Source: Gallionella sp. (lineage in GTDB: Bacteria; Pseudomonadota; Gammaproteobacteria; Burkholderiales; Gallionellaceae). Taken from it: a DNA stretch of 64,000 nucleotides. The position numbers and the translations under genes are program-made. This document shows, one piece after another, positions 25,620 to 34,678 of this stretch (the first letter of the stretch is position 1; every line of letters starts with the position of its first letter). The notes beneath the pieces are model-generated. The model searched no databases and had not been told where the DNA came from. It saw only the letters and a program-made list of their open reading frames with translations. The stretch lies in NCBI GenBank assembly GCA_028714895.1, contig JAQTLM010000002.1, positions 62,001-126,000 of the forward strand, given 5' to 3'.

Positions 25620-25757
25620 TAAAAAGCAGTTCAGCCACGGATTTACACAGATGAACACGGATTATCAATGGGCGGCTTGTTTATCCAAGCCATTTTTCGG
25701 ATGAATGGAGGGTTTTCTTGTTTTATCGGTGGTAATCCGTGGCTAATCGCCGTTTTT
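25620..25757. repeat. About 140-bp dispersed repeat, copy 1
   Basis: Ends TTCAGCCACGGATTTACACA and GGTAATCCGTGGCTAATCGCC are themselves partly inverted (CCACGGAT/ATCCGTGG). A diverged copy in the opposite orientation is at 49660-49812. Shared blocks include TTATCCAAGCC and TTTTATCGGTGG. Confidence 0.75.
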
Positions 25758-25819
25758 AGGTTCATTTCGACAGGTTTTATACTCCGCGTTTGGGTTGGCC
25801 GTCAGGTCGGCAAACCGGA

Positions 25820-26695
25820 TTAGAGCGCACCGCTGAGTTGCGCAGTTTGTACCGCAAGTTCATTGGCCTGAGCGCAAATATCGTCAATATCCGCCGGGTT
25901 GATGCCCAGTTCTATCCATTCGTATTCCTGGGTTTCGCAGCAGGTGTGTTCGGCAATGCCGAAATTCGGCGCGATTTTTTCGGACAGGCTAACCAGGCGT
26001 ACCAAGGGGTTTTCGGCCGCAACTTCTTCGACGTAGGGGGGGTGGTGGTAGCCCAGCACGGTAATGATTTCCTCCGGCAGATGCCAATGCCGCGCCAGTT
26101 GTGAGCCCATGTAACAGTGCGTGATCCCCAGGGTTTTCAGTTCGACTTCCAGTATGGGGCGTTCGGGTTGCAGGCATAGTTGGTGATGCAGTTCATCGCT
26201 CGCCGCTGCGTCGATATGGTGCAAAGCCATGAAGCCGATGTCATGCAGCAGCCCCGCCAGGAAAATCTGATCCTCATTGGGGCGGGTATTTCTCGGCATG
26301 GCTTGCGCAATGGTGCGCATCACGATGGCGACAGTCATGCTATGCAGCCACAGGTCTTGCGGTTTGAAATGTTTTCCTGCGGGAGACTGGGTGAGATGGG
26401 ACATCGAAGCGATACCGATGGCAACCGATTTTACCCGGGTCAGGCCAAGCAACATCGCGGCATCGGAGACTTTGCTTAGCTTGCGCGCAACGCCCATGAT
26501 CGGAGAGTTGGCCAAGCTGATTATTTTTGCAGAAATTTGCGGATCCTGTCCGATCAGCTTGAGCATTTGTGCCTCGCCCTCATCGGTATCCAGCGGCAGC
26601 GCCATTAATTTCTGCGCGGTGGCCGGCATGGCGGGCAGGGAATCAAGATTGGCAAGCGATTGTTTAAGCCTGAGGCGGGTACTTGCGTCAATCAT
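25820..26695 (-). CDS. HDOD domain signalling protein
   Basis: A 291-residue cytosolic HDOD protein. The domain spans about residues 18-215, with LPAMPATAQKLMAL at its start and LLHDIGFMALH retained from the HD fold; the full metal-binding HD set of true phosphohydrolases is not kept. HDOD proteins act as non-enzymatic scaffolds in signalling, often with c-di-GMP or chemotaxis. It lies downstream of regBA on the same strand with an 87-bp gap, so it may be co-transcribed. Confidence 0.85.
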   Translation of the reverse strand: MIDASTRLRLKQSLANLDSLPAMPATAQKLMALPLDTDEGEAQMLKLIGQDPQISAKIISLANSPIMGVARKLSKVSDAAMLLGLTRVKSVAIGIASMSHLTQSPAGKHFKPQDLWLHSMTVAIVMRTIAQAMPRNTRPNEDQIFLAGLLHDIGFMALHHIDAAASDELHHQLCLQPERPILEVELKTLGITHCYMGSQLARHWHLPEEIITVLGYHHPPYVEEVAAENPLVRLVSLSEKIAPNFGIAEHTCCETQEYEWIELGINPADIDDICAQANELAVQTAQLSGAL

Positions 26696-26782
26696 GGGTA
26701 CATTTGCGGGTTGTTGGGTGGCAGCAGCTTTTCTGTATGGTGCAAACTATACGAGAGATTGGAAAAATTCGCGCGAGAGATT

Positions 26783-27331
26783 TTATTCGGCGCGTGAAGG
26801 CGGTTTGGCGAGTTTGCGTTGTAATGTGCGGCGATGCATATTGAGCGCGCGCGCGGTGGCTGAAATATTGTCGTCATGCTCGTGCAGCACGCGCTGGATG
26901 TGCTCCCATTCCAAATCTTCGATTTGTGTCGGCTGCGCTTTGATCGGTGCGTCGCTGTTGGCGGTGTGCCCGAACGCTGCTACGATTTCATCCGCGTTGG
27001 CGGGCTTGGCAAGATATTGCGTCGCGCCCAGCTTGATGGCTTCGACAGCGGTGGCAATGCTGGCATAACCGGTCAGCATCACGATGCGCGTGTTCGGGTC
27101 GAGCCGGTGCAAAGCTTTGACCAGGGCCAACCCCGGCGCACCGCCCATTTTCAGGTCCACTACCGCAAATTCCGGCGGATTGCCTTCTGCCATCGGAATT
27201 GCTTCCTCAACGCTGTGCGCCACGGCAACACTGAATCCGCGTTTTTCCAGTGCGCGCTTCAGTACCTTGCAGAAGGTGATGTCGTCATCCACCAGTAACA
27301 GCGAGGCAGATTCTTCATGGAGTTCGGTCAT
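26783..27331 (-). CDS. regA: Redox response regulator RegA/PrrA/ActR type
   Basis: A 182-residue two-component regulator. The receiver domain (residues about 10-125) has the acidic pair DDD, the phospho-acceptor Asp in AVVDLKMGG and the Lys in YLAKPAN. A short linker leads to a Fis-type helix-turn-helix (about 140-178: NISATARALNMHRRTLQRKL), the compact layout of RegA. The start ATG overlaps the stop of the kinase gene as ATGA, so the pair is translationally coupled. In relatives it adjusts respiration, carbon fixation and nitrogen genes to redox state. Confidence 0.9.
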   Translation of the reverse strand: MTELHEESASLLLVDDDITFCKVLKRALEKRGFSVAVAHSVEEAIPMAEGNPPEFAVVDLKMGGAPGLALVKALHRLDPNTRIVMLTGYASIATAVEAIKLGATQYLAKPANADEIVAAFGHTANSDAPIKAQPTQIEDLEWEHIQRVLHEHDDNISATARALNMHRRTLQRKLAKPPSRAE

Positions 27332-28605
27332 AGGGGAGCCTTGGCGATGGGTAAGATGATTTCTGTGGTTGCGCCGCCTTGCTCGCGATTGAACAGGCGC
27401 ACCGAACCGCCCATGCGTTCGAGGGTGGCATTGGCCAGAAACAGACCGAGCCCGTGCCCTTCCGTTTTGGTGGTGAAGAATGCCGAGCCGGCTTTGAGTT
27501 CCGCTTCTTCGCTCAGCCCCTTGCCGTGATCGTGGATTTCCAGCGTGAAGTTGGCGGCATCACAGTGCGTGCGGATTTCAATCGCTTGCGGAGCGTCGCT
27601 TGCGGGCGCTGCGTCCACCGCATTGTTGAGCAGATTCATCAGCGCGGCGCGTAGCGTGGCGTCCACGCTGATGAGCGGTGCGGGCTGTACGCCATCGCTG
27701 TGATATTGGTATTGTGCGGCGGGGCGCAACAACTGCCACTCGTCCAGCACTTCCGCCATCAGGCGATCGGCCGGTTGCAGTGAGGTTGCCCCGCTGACTT
27801 GCGCGTTGGCCAGTATCTTGTCGAGGATGCGTTTGCAGCCGCGCACCTGTTCATTGAGGATGCCCAACGCATCGCGCCAGCCAGGTTGCGTTGCGGCTTC
27901 GTGTTGTAATTCGCCGATCACCACCGCCATGGTGGACAGCGGCGTACCCAGTTCATGCGCCGCGCCGGCGGCCTGTGTGCCGAGCGCCACGATCCGCTCG
28001 TTGCGCAGAATCTCCTCGCGCACGCGGGTCAGCATCTCATCGCGGTTGCGTACCGCCTGCGCCATCTGCACCACAAAATAGGCCACCACCACCGTGCTGA
28101 AGACAAAACCGAGCCACATGCCCACCACATGCGCGTTAAACGCGCTGGCGCCATCATGTTGATGGTTATGCGGCAGCGGAATGTAATAAAACATCAGCAC
28201 GCTGTAGCAGGCGGAGGTAAGCGCCGCCATGCCCCAGGTGTAGCGGCCCGGCAGCGTCGCGGCGGCAATCACCAGCGGCAGCAGGTAAAGCGAGACAAAA
28301 GGATTGGTCGAGCCGCCGCTGTAATAAAGCAATACGCTGAGCGCCAGCACATCCACGCACAATTGGGCGAATAACTCCGTGTTGGGAACCGGCTTGCTGC
28401 TGCGCAAACGCAGCCAGGAAAACAAATTGATCGCGGCGAGCGCGGCGATGGCCAGCAACATCGGCTGCCAATCCAGTTCCAGTTCCAGAATTTTCCAGAC
28501 TGCCGCAAGCGTCAGGAGTTGTGCCGTGACAGCCATGCTGCGCAACGCGACCAGACGGCGCAACTGGCTGTGGCCTGGCAGGGAAGAAAGTATCGTATTG
28601 TTCAT
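27328..28605 (-). CDS. regB: Redox sensor histidine kinase RegB/PrrB type
   Basis: A 425-residue membrane kinase. About six N-terminal membrane helices carry the RegB quinone-binding signature GGSTNPF. The H-box is AAGAAHELGTPLSTMAVV with the phosphorylated His. A conserved redox-box Cys lies in NEQVRGCKRILDK, and the HATPase domain has NAVDAAP (N box), DHGKGL and GHGLGLFLA. These features match RegB rather than a generic kinase. The start is set at ATG 28605; a longer frame lacks family sequence. It is divergent from the copper-chaperone gene. Confidence 0.92.
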   Translation of the reverse strand: MNNTILSSLPGHSQLRRLVALRSMAVTAQLLTLAAVWKILELELDWQPMLLAIAALAAINLFSWLRLRSSKPVPNTELFAQLCVDVLALSVLLYYSGGSTNPFVSLYLLPLVIAAATLPGRYTWGMAALTSACYSVLMFYYIPLPHNHQHDGASAFNAHVVGMWLGFVFSTVVVAYFVVQMAQAVRNRDEMLTRVREEILRNERIVALGTQAAGAAHELGTPLSTMAVVIGELQHEAATQPGWRDALGILNEQVRGCKRILDKILANAQVSGATSLQPADRLMAEVLDEWQLLRPAAQYQYHSDGVQPAPLISVDATLRAALMNLLNNAVDAAPASDAPQAIEIRTHCDAANFTLEIHDHGKGLSEEAELKAGSAFFTTKTEGHGLGLFLANATLERMGGSVRLFNREQGGATTEIILPIAKAPL

Positions 28606-28713
28606 GCGACTATTGTAAGCGCAGAGATGGGTGCCGGGGGGTGCGGCATATTGTCGCGGCAGCAAGGCCGCCGCAATAATGAACCGGGAGAGCGATGCCG
28701 GTTTTTTGCTTTT

Positions 28714-28743
28714 TTGCGGTGCTGAATGTGCTGCATGTATAAT
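28714..28743 (+). promoter_or_regulatory. Probable sigma-70 promoter for the PCuAC gene
   Basis: A perfect TATAAT (28738-28743) lies 35 bases before the start codon, with a weak -35 TTGCGG (28714-28719) at 18-base spacing. It sits in the divergent space between regB and the copper-chaperone gene. Confidence 0.5.
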
Positions 28744-28778
28744 CCGTGCATCCAATTCATTTCATAACGGGAGACATC

Positions 28779-29231
28779 ATGGTTAATTTTTACCGGTTTG
28801 GCGGGCTGCTGGCAGCCCTGTTGCTGAGCGCCAGCGTTTACGCGGGCGACATTCAGGTTGAAGGTGCATGGACGCGCACTACGCTTCCCGGGCAGGATAT
28901 GGCAATGGTGTATATGTCCATTACCAGCACGCAGGCCGCAACAATAGTCGGAGTCTCCAGCAAGGTCTCCAAAACTGCGGAGATGCATACCATGGAGCAT
29001 AAAGGCGGCATGATGAAAATGTATGAGGTCAAGTCCATCAGTTTGCCAGCGAATGCGCGTCTGGAAATGAGCATGCATGGCTATCATTTGGTATTGGCAG
29101 GATTGAAGGCTCCGCTCAAGGCTGGCGCAACCGTGCCGCTGACGCTGAGCATTGAAATGGCTGACAAGCGCATCGTCAAGGTTGACGTACAGGCGGAAGT
29201 CAGGCCGCTGAAGAGCGCACCACAGAAATAA
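28779..29231 (+). CDS. Periplasmic copper chaperone PCu(A)C
   Basis: A 150-residue periplasmic protein with a signal peptide ending VYAGD. The copper-binding pattern of the family is present: H in AEMHTMEHKGGMMKM with the following methionines, then M-H-G-Y-H-L-V-L. PCuAC proteins deliver Cu(I) to the CuA or CuB site of haem-copper oxidases. The start is ATG 28779 after GGGAG; an earlier in-frame ATG would spoil the signal peptide. The place next to regB fits respiratory control, though co-regulation is inferred only. Confidence 0.88.
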   Translation: MVNFYRFGGLLAALLLSASVYAGDIQVEGAWTRTTLPGQDMAMVYMSITSTQAATIVGVSSKVSKTAEMHTMEHKGGMMKMYEVKSISLPANARLEMSMHGYHLVLAGLKAPLKAGATVPLTLSIEMADKRIVKVDVQAEVRPLKSAPQK

Positions 29232-29276
29232 GCGCATCACTCCCAGGCAGGAGCTGGATGCATACTGTGCGAACAA

Positions 29277-29415
29277 GGGCTGTCGGATGATGCGGTGATG
29301 GTCGAAGTTTCGCCTTAGGGATGCTGCCGCGTAAACGAAATATAACAACAGCGTGCTGGAGTTGCGCCTGCCAAAACAGGTTGCCGCTCAGGCAAAACGC
29401 CTCAACATTGAGTAA
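29277..29415 (+). pseudogene. Remnant of a small heat-shock protein (Hsp20/alpha-crystallin) gene
   Basis: Two fragments in different frames resemble an Hsp20 protein. GLSDDAVMVEVS (29277-29312) matches the start of the alpha-crystallin domain. KYNNSVLELRLPKQVAAQAK (from 29338) continues to a TAA at 29413 and matches its C-terminal strand and tail. The middle of the domain is missing and stops lie in between. It lies in the 335-bp gap between the copper chaperone and argB, which holds nothing else I can identify. Confidence 0.5.
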
Positions 29416-29551
29416 GTCTTAGCTTCGTCGCAAAAGCAGGCGGCATGTGCCGCTTGATTAATTTTCAGCCATTCAAATTTTCTTCTGGTGTAGAATTCGC
29501 GGCAAATTTTGCGAGCTTTCGCCTGGTGGCGAAATGCCTGCCTACTCCTAA

Positions 29552-30451
<900 letters not shown>

Positions 30452-30454
30452 AAC

Positions 30455-31096
30455 GTGACCGCTCCGCTGTGGATTTTTGATCTGGACAACACGCTGCATG
30501 ATGCGAGCCCGCATATCTTTCCGCACATCAACCGCAGCATGACGGCCTATTTGCAGCAGCATCTGCAACTGGACGAGGCGGCGGCGAATGCATTGCGCAT
30601 GCATTACTGGCAGCGTTACGGTGCGACGCTGAGCGGCCTGATGCGCCACCACGGTACCAAGCCGGAGCATTTTCTGTGGCATACCCACCAGTTCCTGGAG
30701 CTTGAGCGGATGGTGTTGCGCGAGCCGCGCCTGCGCCATGTCTTGAAGGCATTGCCGGGCAGGAAGGTGGTGTTTTCCAATGCGCCGCAGCGCTACGCGC
30801 AAGCAGTGTTGAAGCTGTTGCGCGTGGCGGATTTGTTTGACGATGTGATGGCGGTGGAACAGACGCGCTACCGTCCAAAACCGGACAGTTTTGGCTTCCT
30901 GCGCTTGCTGCGGCGGCATCGCGTTGCGGCGGCGCAATGCGTCATGGTCGAAGACAGCCTGGAGAATCTGCAAACGGCAAAACGGCTGGGGATGCGCACG
31001 GTGTGGGTGAATGCCGGCAATAAAAGTGCGCCGTGTGTGGATGTGAAGATTCGTGATGTGATGCAGTTGCCGGGCATGCTGCATCGTTTGAACTAG
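30455..31096 (+). CDS. HAD-family pyrimidine 5'-nucleotidase
   Basis: A 213-residue cytosolic HAD phosphatase. Motif I is FDLDNTLHD, motif II is VVFSNAP (Ser/Thr), motif III Lys is in YRPKPDSFG, and motif IV is MVEDSLENL. It belongs to the SDT1/YjjG-like pyrimidine 5'-nucleotidase group, which dephosphorylates UMP/CMP and clears unusual nucleotides. It starts with GTG directly after argB, so it is probably co-transcribed and coupled. Confidence 0.87.
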   Translation: MTAPLWIFDLDNTLHDASPHIFPHINRSMTAYLQQHLQLDEAAANALRMHYWQRYGATLSGLMRHHGTKPEHFLWHTHQFLELERMVLREPRLRHVLKALPGRKVVFSNAPQRYAQAVLKLLRVADLFDDVMAVEQTRYRPKPDSFGFLRLLRRHRVAAAQCVMVEDSLENLQTAKRLGMRTVWVNAGNKSAPCVDVKIRDVMQLPGMLHRLN

Positions 31097-31122
31097 CCTG
31101 CGCATCATTTGTGTAATTCGTT

Positions 31123-31179
31123 TGTAGGAGCGGGCCACGCCCGCGAACTAGTTTGTCGCGGGCGTGGCCCGCTCCTACA
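31123..31179. repeat. TGTAGGAGCGGGCC palindrome
   Basis: Near-perfect inverted repeat: TGTAGGAGCGGGCCACGCCC to GGGCGTGGCCCGCTCCTACA around a 17-base centre. It separates the nucleotidase gene from slmA. Confidence 0.85.
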
Positions 31180-31213
31180 GTTCAAAAGCTTTATGGTATT
31201 CAACGGGGACAAC

Positions 31214-31885
31214 ATGGCTAGCAAACCGGGCGAGAGAAAATTACAGATACTGCAAACCGTGGCGCAGATGCTGGAGCAGCCCAAGAGCGAGAAGATCACC
31301 ACGGCCGCACTGGCGGCAAAGCTGGAACTTTCCGAGGCGGCGTTGTACCGCCACTTCGCCAGCAAGGCGCAGATGTTCGAGGGGTTGATCGAGTTCATCG
31401 AGCAGACGGTGTTCGGCCTGATCAACAAAATCATTCAGGAAGAGAAAAGCGGCTTGCAGCAGGTTGATGCGATGGTGTCGATGCTGCTCGGCTTCGCGCA
31501 GAAAAACCGCGGCATGACGCGCGTGCTGATCGGTGACGCGCTGGTGAATGAGGACGAGCGTTTGCAGCAGCGCATCAACCAATTGCTGGACCGCATCGAG
31601 GCGACGCTCAAACAATCGTTGCGCATGGCCGCCACGCAGGGTGAGATGGGCGATGCGGTGGGCGGCCAAGCTCAGAGTGCCCCGGTATCTGGAACGGGAA
31701 TGCCGCCTTCTTCCCCTTCCCGCACCGCCGCTGCGCGCACCGTGTCAGGGGAAGACATCGCTGCGCACGCCAATCTGCTGGTGTGTTATGTGATCGGCCG
31801 CTGGCAGCAATTTGCCAAGAGCGGTTTTGCGCGCGACCCGATGATGCAGTGGCCGGTGCAGTCGGCGATTTTATTGGGCAAATAA
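31214..31885 (+). CDS. slmA: Nucleoid occlusion factor SlmA (TetR fold), with repeat insertion
   Basis: DNA-binding inhibitor of FtsZ assembly over the nucleoid. The N-terminal TetR helix-turn-helix is KITTAALAAKLELSEAALYR with HFASKAQMFEGLIEF after it. The C-terminal helices end MMQWPVQSAILLGK. The start is ATG 31214 with GGGGA before it. Between GEMGDAVGG and EDIAAHANLL there are about 26 Pro/Ser/Ala residues (about 153-179) that look foreign to the fold. They are encoded by a GC-rich repeat also found in aat, and the frame stays open. Confidence 0.9.
   Translation: MASKPGERKLQILQTVAQMLEQPKSEKITTAALAAKLELSEAALYRHFASKAQMFEGLIEFIEQTVFGLINKIIQEEKSGLQQVDAMVSMLLGFAQKNRGMTRVLIGDALVNEDERLQQRINQLLDRIEATLKQSLRMAATQGEMGDAVGGQAQSAPVSGTGMPPSSPSRTAAARTVSGEDIAAHANLLVCYVIGRWQQFAKSGFARDPMMQWPVQSAILLGK
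31672..31750. repeat. GACACG-type repeat inserted in frame in slmA
   Basis: Read on the minus strand: CCCTGACACGGTGCGCGCAG, then GTGCGGGAAGGGG. An internal stem is formed by CGGGAA and TTCCCG on the plus strand. Shared blocks CCCTGACACGG and GCGGGAAGGG, in the same order, are found in the aat insertion (46029-46113). Confidence 0.6.
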
Positions 31886-31901
31886 TTTCAGGGAATAAAT
31901 A

Positions 31902-33020
31902 ATGATTCTGATTCTCAGTTCCAGCGCCAGTGAACAAACTCATGAGTACCAGCAATTGCTGGCACACTTGGCGACGCTGCAAGGTATCCAGACCCGCGTG
32001 CACGTCGAGCGCGGCAGCGAAAAAGCGCTCACGGAAATTTACCTGATCGGCAATACCAAACCGCTGGATATTGGCGACATGCAGAACTTGCCGTGCGTCG
32101 AGCGTGTGGTGCGGGTTTCAGAAGAGTACCGCATTCTGGGGCGGCACAAGGACGACCAGCGTCCCACGCATTTCGAGTACAACGGCGTGCGCTTCGGGCA
32201 GGACACGCTGCATGTGTTTGCCGGGTTGTGCGCGGTGGACAACCGCGAGCATGTCGAGATCATGCTCAAGGCGTTGCGCGACAACGGCCAGGTTTGCACG
32301 CGCATGGGCGCGTACAAGCCGCGCACCAGCCCGTATGCCTTTCAGGGGCACGGCAAGAATTGCCTGCCCTACGTGTTCGAGCTGGCGGGCAAGTACGGCA
32401 TCAAAGTATTGGCGATGGAAATCACCCACGAATCGCATCTCGATGAGATTCGCGAGGCGTTGCATCAGACCGGAAACCCGACCGGCGTGATGCTGCAAAT
32501 TGGCACGCGCAACACGCAGAATTTCGAGCTGCTGAAAATCGTCGGACGGCAAACCGAAATGCCGGTGCTGCTCAAACGCGGCTTCGGCATCACGTTGGAC
32601 GAATCGCTGAATGCGGCGGAATACCTGGCCTCAGAAGGCAACCGCAATGTGGTGTTCTGCTTGCGCGGCATGAAGACCAACATGGGCGATCCGCATCGCA
32701 ACTTTGTCGATTTCGCGCACGTGCCGGTGGTAAAGCGGCTGACGCGCATGCCGGTGTGCGTCGATCCATCGCACTCGGTGGGGTCGCGGCAAGCCTCGCC
32801 GGATGGCATCCTCGATATGATGCATGTCACCGCGCAAGGCGTGCTGGCCGGTGCCAACATGGTGCTGGTGGACTTCCATCCCGCTCCGCCCAAAGCCTTG
32901 GTGGATGGCCCGCAAGCTATGCTGCTGAAAGAGCTGCCGTATTTCCTGGAAGATGTGCAGATCGCGCGCGAAGCCTATCTCAGGCGCGTCGCGCTGCGGC
33001 AGCGTTATCAGGATATATAG
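31902..33020 (+). CDS. aroF: 3-deoxy-7-phosphoheptulonate (DAHP) synthase, type I beta
   Basis: First enzyme of the shikimate pathway: condenses phosphoenolpyruvate and erythrose-4-phosphate. 372 residues: an N-terminal ferredoxin-like regulatory domain (about 1-75) precedes the KDO8P-synthase-like barrel. GAYKPRTSPYAFQG (substrate site), VLLKRGFG and CVDPSHSVGSR (metal/phosphate site) are seen. It starts at ATG 31902 after slmA, 16 bases downstream. The extra N-terminal domain suggests allosteric control, but the effector cannot be read. Confidence 0.88.
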   Translation: MILILSSSASEQTHEYQQLLAHLATLQGIQTRVHVERGSEKALTEIYLIGNTKPLDIGDMQNLPCVERVVRVSEEYRILGRHKDDQRPTHFEYNGVRFGQDTLHVFAGLCAVDNREHVEIMLKALRDNGQVCTRMGAYKPRTSPYAFQGHGKNCLPYVFELAGKYGIKVLAMEITHESHLDEIREALHQTGNPTGVMLQIGTRNTQNFELLKIVGRQTEMPVLLKRGFGITLDESLNAAEYLASEGNRNVVFCLRGMKTNMGDPHRNFVDFAHVPVVKRLTRMPVCVDPSHSVGSRQASPDGILDMMHVTAQGVLAGANMVLVDFHPAPPKALVDGPQAMLLKELPYFLEDVQIAREAYLRRVALRQRYQDI

Positions 33021-33116
33021 GGAAGCGATGATTGAGTCCCTCCGTAGGCTCAGGGCGAACGGACTTAATCAGCGTTTTCATAATTTTCCGTGTATCGAGT
33101 ATAGATCGGAGCGACC

Positions 33117-33821
33117 ATGAAAAAGATACTTGCCATTGTCGCCATGCTGGTGATTGCAGCCATTGCGGCTTACTTCGTGCTGCAGAATCCGCTGGGCAGG
33201 CTGGTCAAAATGGCCATCGAGGAATTCGGGCAGGAGATGACGCAGGCGACCGTGAAGGTCAGCAAGGTCGAGATTTCGGCGACGGACGGGCGCGGTGCGT
33301 TATCCGGGCTATTTCTCGGCAATCCCAGGGGATTCAAGTCCGATTATGCATTGAAGGCGGGTGCCGTCGAAATCGAGCTCGAACCGGCGAGCCTTGCCAA
33401 GGACGTGATCGTGATCCATAAGATATTGATCGATGCACCGCAGATCGGCTATGAAAAGGCCGGTGACATCACCAATTTCGACGCTATTCAGCGCAATGTC
33501 GAAGAATATCTCGGCGCAAAGGGCGACAAGAGCGCGAAACCCAAACAGGGAAGCGGCAAGAGGATGATCATCGACTCCTTTGTCATCCGCAACGCCAAGG
33601 TCAATTACAACGGTCTGATGGAGCTTACGCTGCCGGACATCGAATTGCGCAATGTCGGCAAGAAGGCTGGCGGCGCCACTTCCGCGCAGGTGGTCAAGGC
33701 TATCATCGCCGAGTTGAATACCAAACTGGCCATGGCGCTCGCCAAGGCGGCGGTGATCGGCAGCGTGGGTGGTGTAGTGGTCGGCGCGGGAGCGGCGATC
33801 AAGGGTCTGTTCGACAAGTAA
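33117..33821 (+). CDS. AsmA-like membrane-anchored protein of unknown function
   Basis: A 234-residue protein with an N-terminal signal-anchor helix (ILAIVAMLVIAAIAAYFVL) and a periplasmic, beta-rich region resembling the start of AsmA/DUF748 proteins (KVSKVEISATDGRGALSGLF and IEIELEPASL-type repeats). A C-terminal Ala/Gly-rich hydrophobic stretch (about 195-230) may be a second membrane segment. Relatives help in outer-membrane lipid transport or assembly, but the role here is unknown. The start ATG follows GGAGCG. Confidence 0.7.
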   Translation: MKKILAIVAMLVIAAIAAYFVLQNPLGRLVKMAIEEFGQEMTQATVKVSKVEISATDGRGALSGLFLGNPRGFKSDYALKAGAVEIELEPASLAKDVIVIHKILIDAPQIGYEKAGDITNFDAIQRNVEEYLGAKGDKSAKPKQGSGKRMIIDSFVIRNAKVNYNGLMELTLPDIELRNVGKKAGGATSAQVVKAIIAELNTKLAMALAKAAVIGSVGGVVVGAGAAIKGLFDK

Positions 33822-33830
33822 AACCAGCGG

Positions 33831-34031
33831 TCAGACCAGCCCCATCATTACTAGCGCGATGAAGGCGGCAAATAGCGCGAAGTGGCTGATGCACTCAATG
33901 GCGTTGGTCTCGCCATCGTGCAGGTTGTTCATCACGGTCAGGAAGGTCAGCAGTATGCCGGCTTGAACCGGTGTGAGCGTCATTTCGATGCGTTCGCCGC
34001 TGAACAGTGCGATGTTGACGGTGGTTTGCAT
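33831..34031 (-). CDS. Possible small membrane protein
   Basis: A 66-residue reading frame with two hydrophobic stretches (ILLTFLTVM and FALFAAFIALVMMGLV) joined by an acidic loop. There is no convincing ribosome-binding site and no family I recognise. It is convergent with the AsmA-like gene. It could be real because composition is gene-like and nothing overlaps it, but support is weak. Confidence 0.35.
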   Translation of the reverse strand: MQTTVNIALFSGERIEMTLTPVQAGILLTFLTVMNNLHDGETNAIECISHFALFAAFIALVMMGLV

Positions 34032-34199
34032 GCGATTATTGTTGGCCGCCCTGAGCGCAGTATGGGGCGCCAGCCCGCGCAGCGGTATATCAGATTTGCC
34101 GGTGTGTTTGGCGGAACTTGTTGACTGGTAAGGTTTTCGTTACTACTATGGTCATTCGGCAAGGTTTTTGGCTGTTAACTTCATCAGGGAGGTTGCATC

Positions 34200-34604
34200 A
34201 TGGCAGAACGAAAAGCAAAACCAGCCGCAAAAAAAGTGGCTGTAACCAAGGCAGCCGGCAAGGCAGCCGTCAAACCGAAAAACACCAAGGCAGCGGCAGT
34301 TGCGACGCCCAAAAAAGTGGCGGTGAAAAAGACGGCGACCGCAGCCGCGAAACCGAAAAGCACCAAAACCCCGGCAGTGAAAAAGGCGACGGTGCCTGCC
34401 GCCGAAAAGAAAGCTCCGGCGAAAAAGGCTGCAGCAGCCAAACCGGCCGCAAAGAAAATCATGGCACAGATCACCCCGGAAGAACGCTATCGCATGGTGC
34501 AAACCGCCGCTTACTTTATCGCGGAGCGCAACGGGTTTGGCGGCTGCTCGGCCGACCATTGGGTGGCTGCCGAGCTTGAGATTGCGGGCAAGCTGGGCCA
34601 GTAG
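34200..34604 (+). CDS. Lys/Ala-rich protein with C-terminal DUF2934 domain
   Basis: A 134-residue protein. Residues 1-85 are almost only Ala, Lys, Pro, Thr and Val (histone H1-like, AKKVAVTKAAGKAA pattern), likely to bind nucleic acid. Residues about 92-134 form a DUF2934 domain (ITPEERYRMVQTAAYFIAER, then HWVAAELEI). The ribosome-binding site GGGAGG lies 7 bases before the ATG. The function is unknown; the basic tail suggests a nucleoid-associated role. Confidence 0.8.
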   Translation: MAERKAKPAAKKVAVTKAAGKAAVKPKNTKAAAVATPKKVAVKKTATAAAKPKSTKTPAVKKATVPAAEKKAPAKKAAAAKPAAKKIMAQITPEERYRMVQTAAYFIAERNGFGGCSADHWVAAELEIAGKLGQ

Positions 34605-34678
34605 ATATCGCTGTCAAAAATTGCGCGGCCAGCGCCGCGCGGTTCATGCCTGATGCGCAGGCCATCCGTTTTCGCCGC

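Noticed and set aside
28602-29348. 248-codon minus-strand frame opposite the copper chaperone
   Set aside because: The plus-strand PCuAC gene with signal peptide and copper ligands explains the region; the frame also runs into the regB upstream DNA.
31109-31213. 35-residue N-terminal extension of SlmA
   Set aside because: It is read from the TGTAGGAGC palindrome; ATG 31214 has a ribosome-binding site and begins at the TetR domain.
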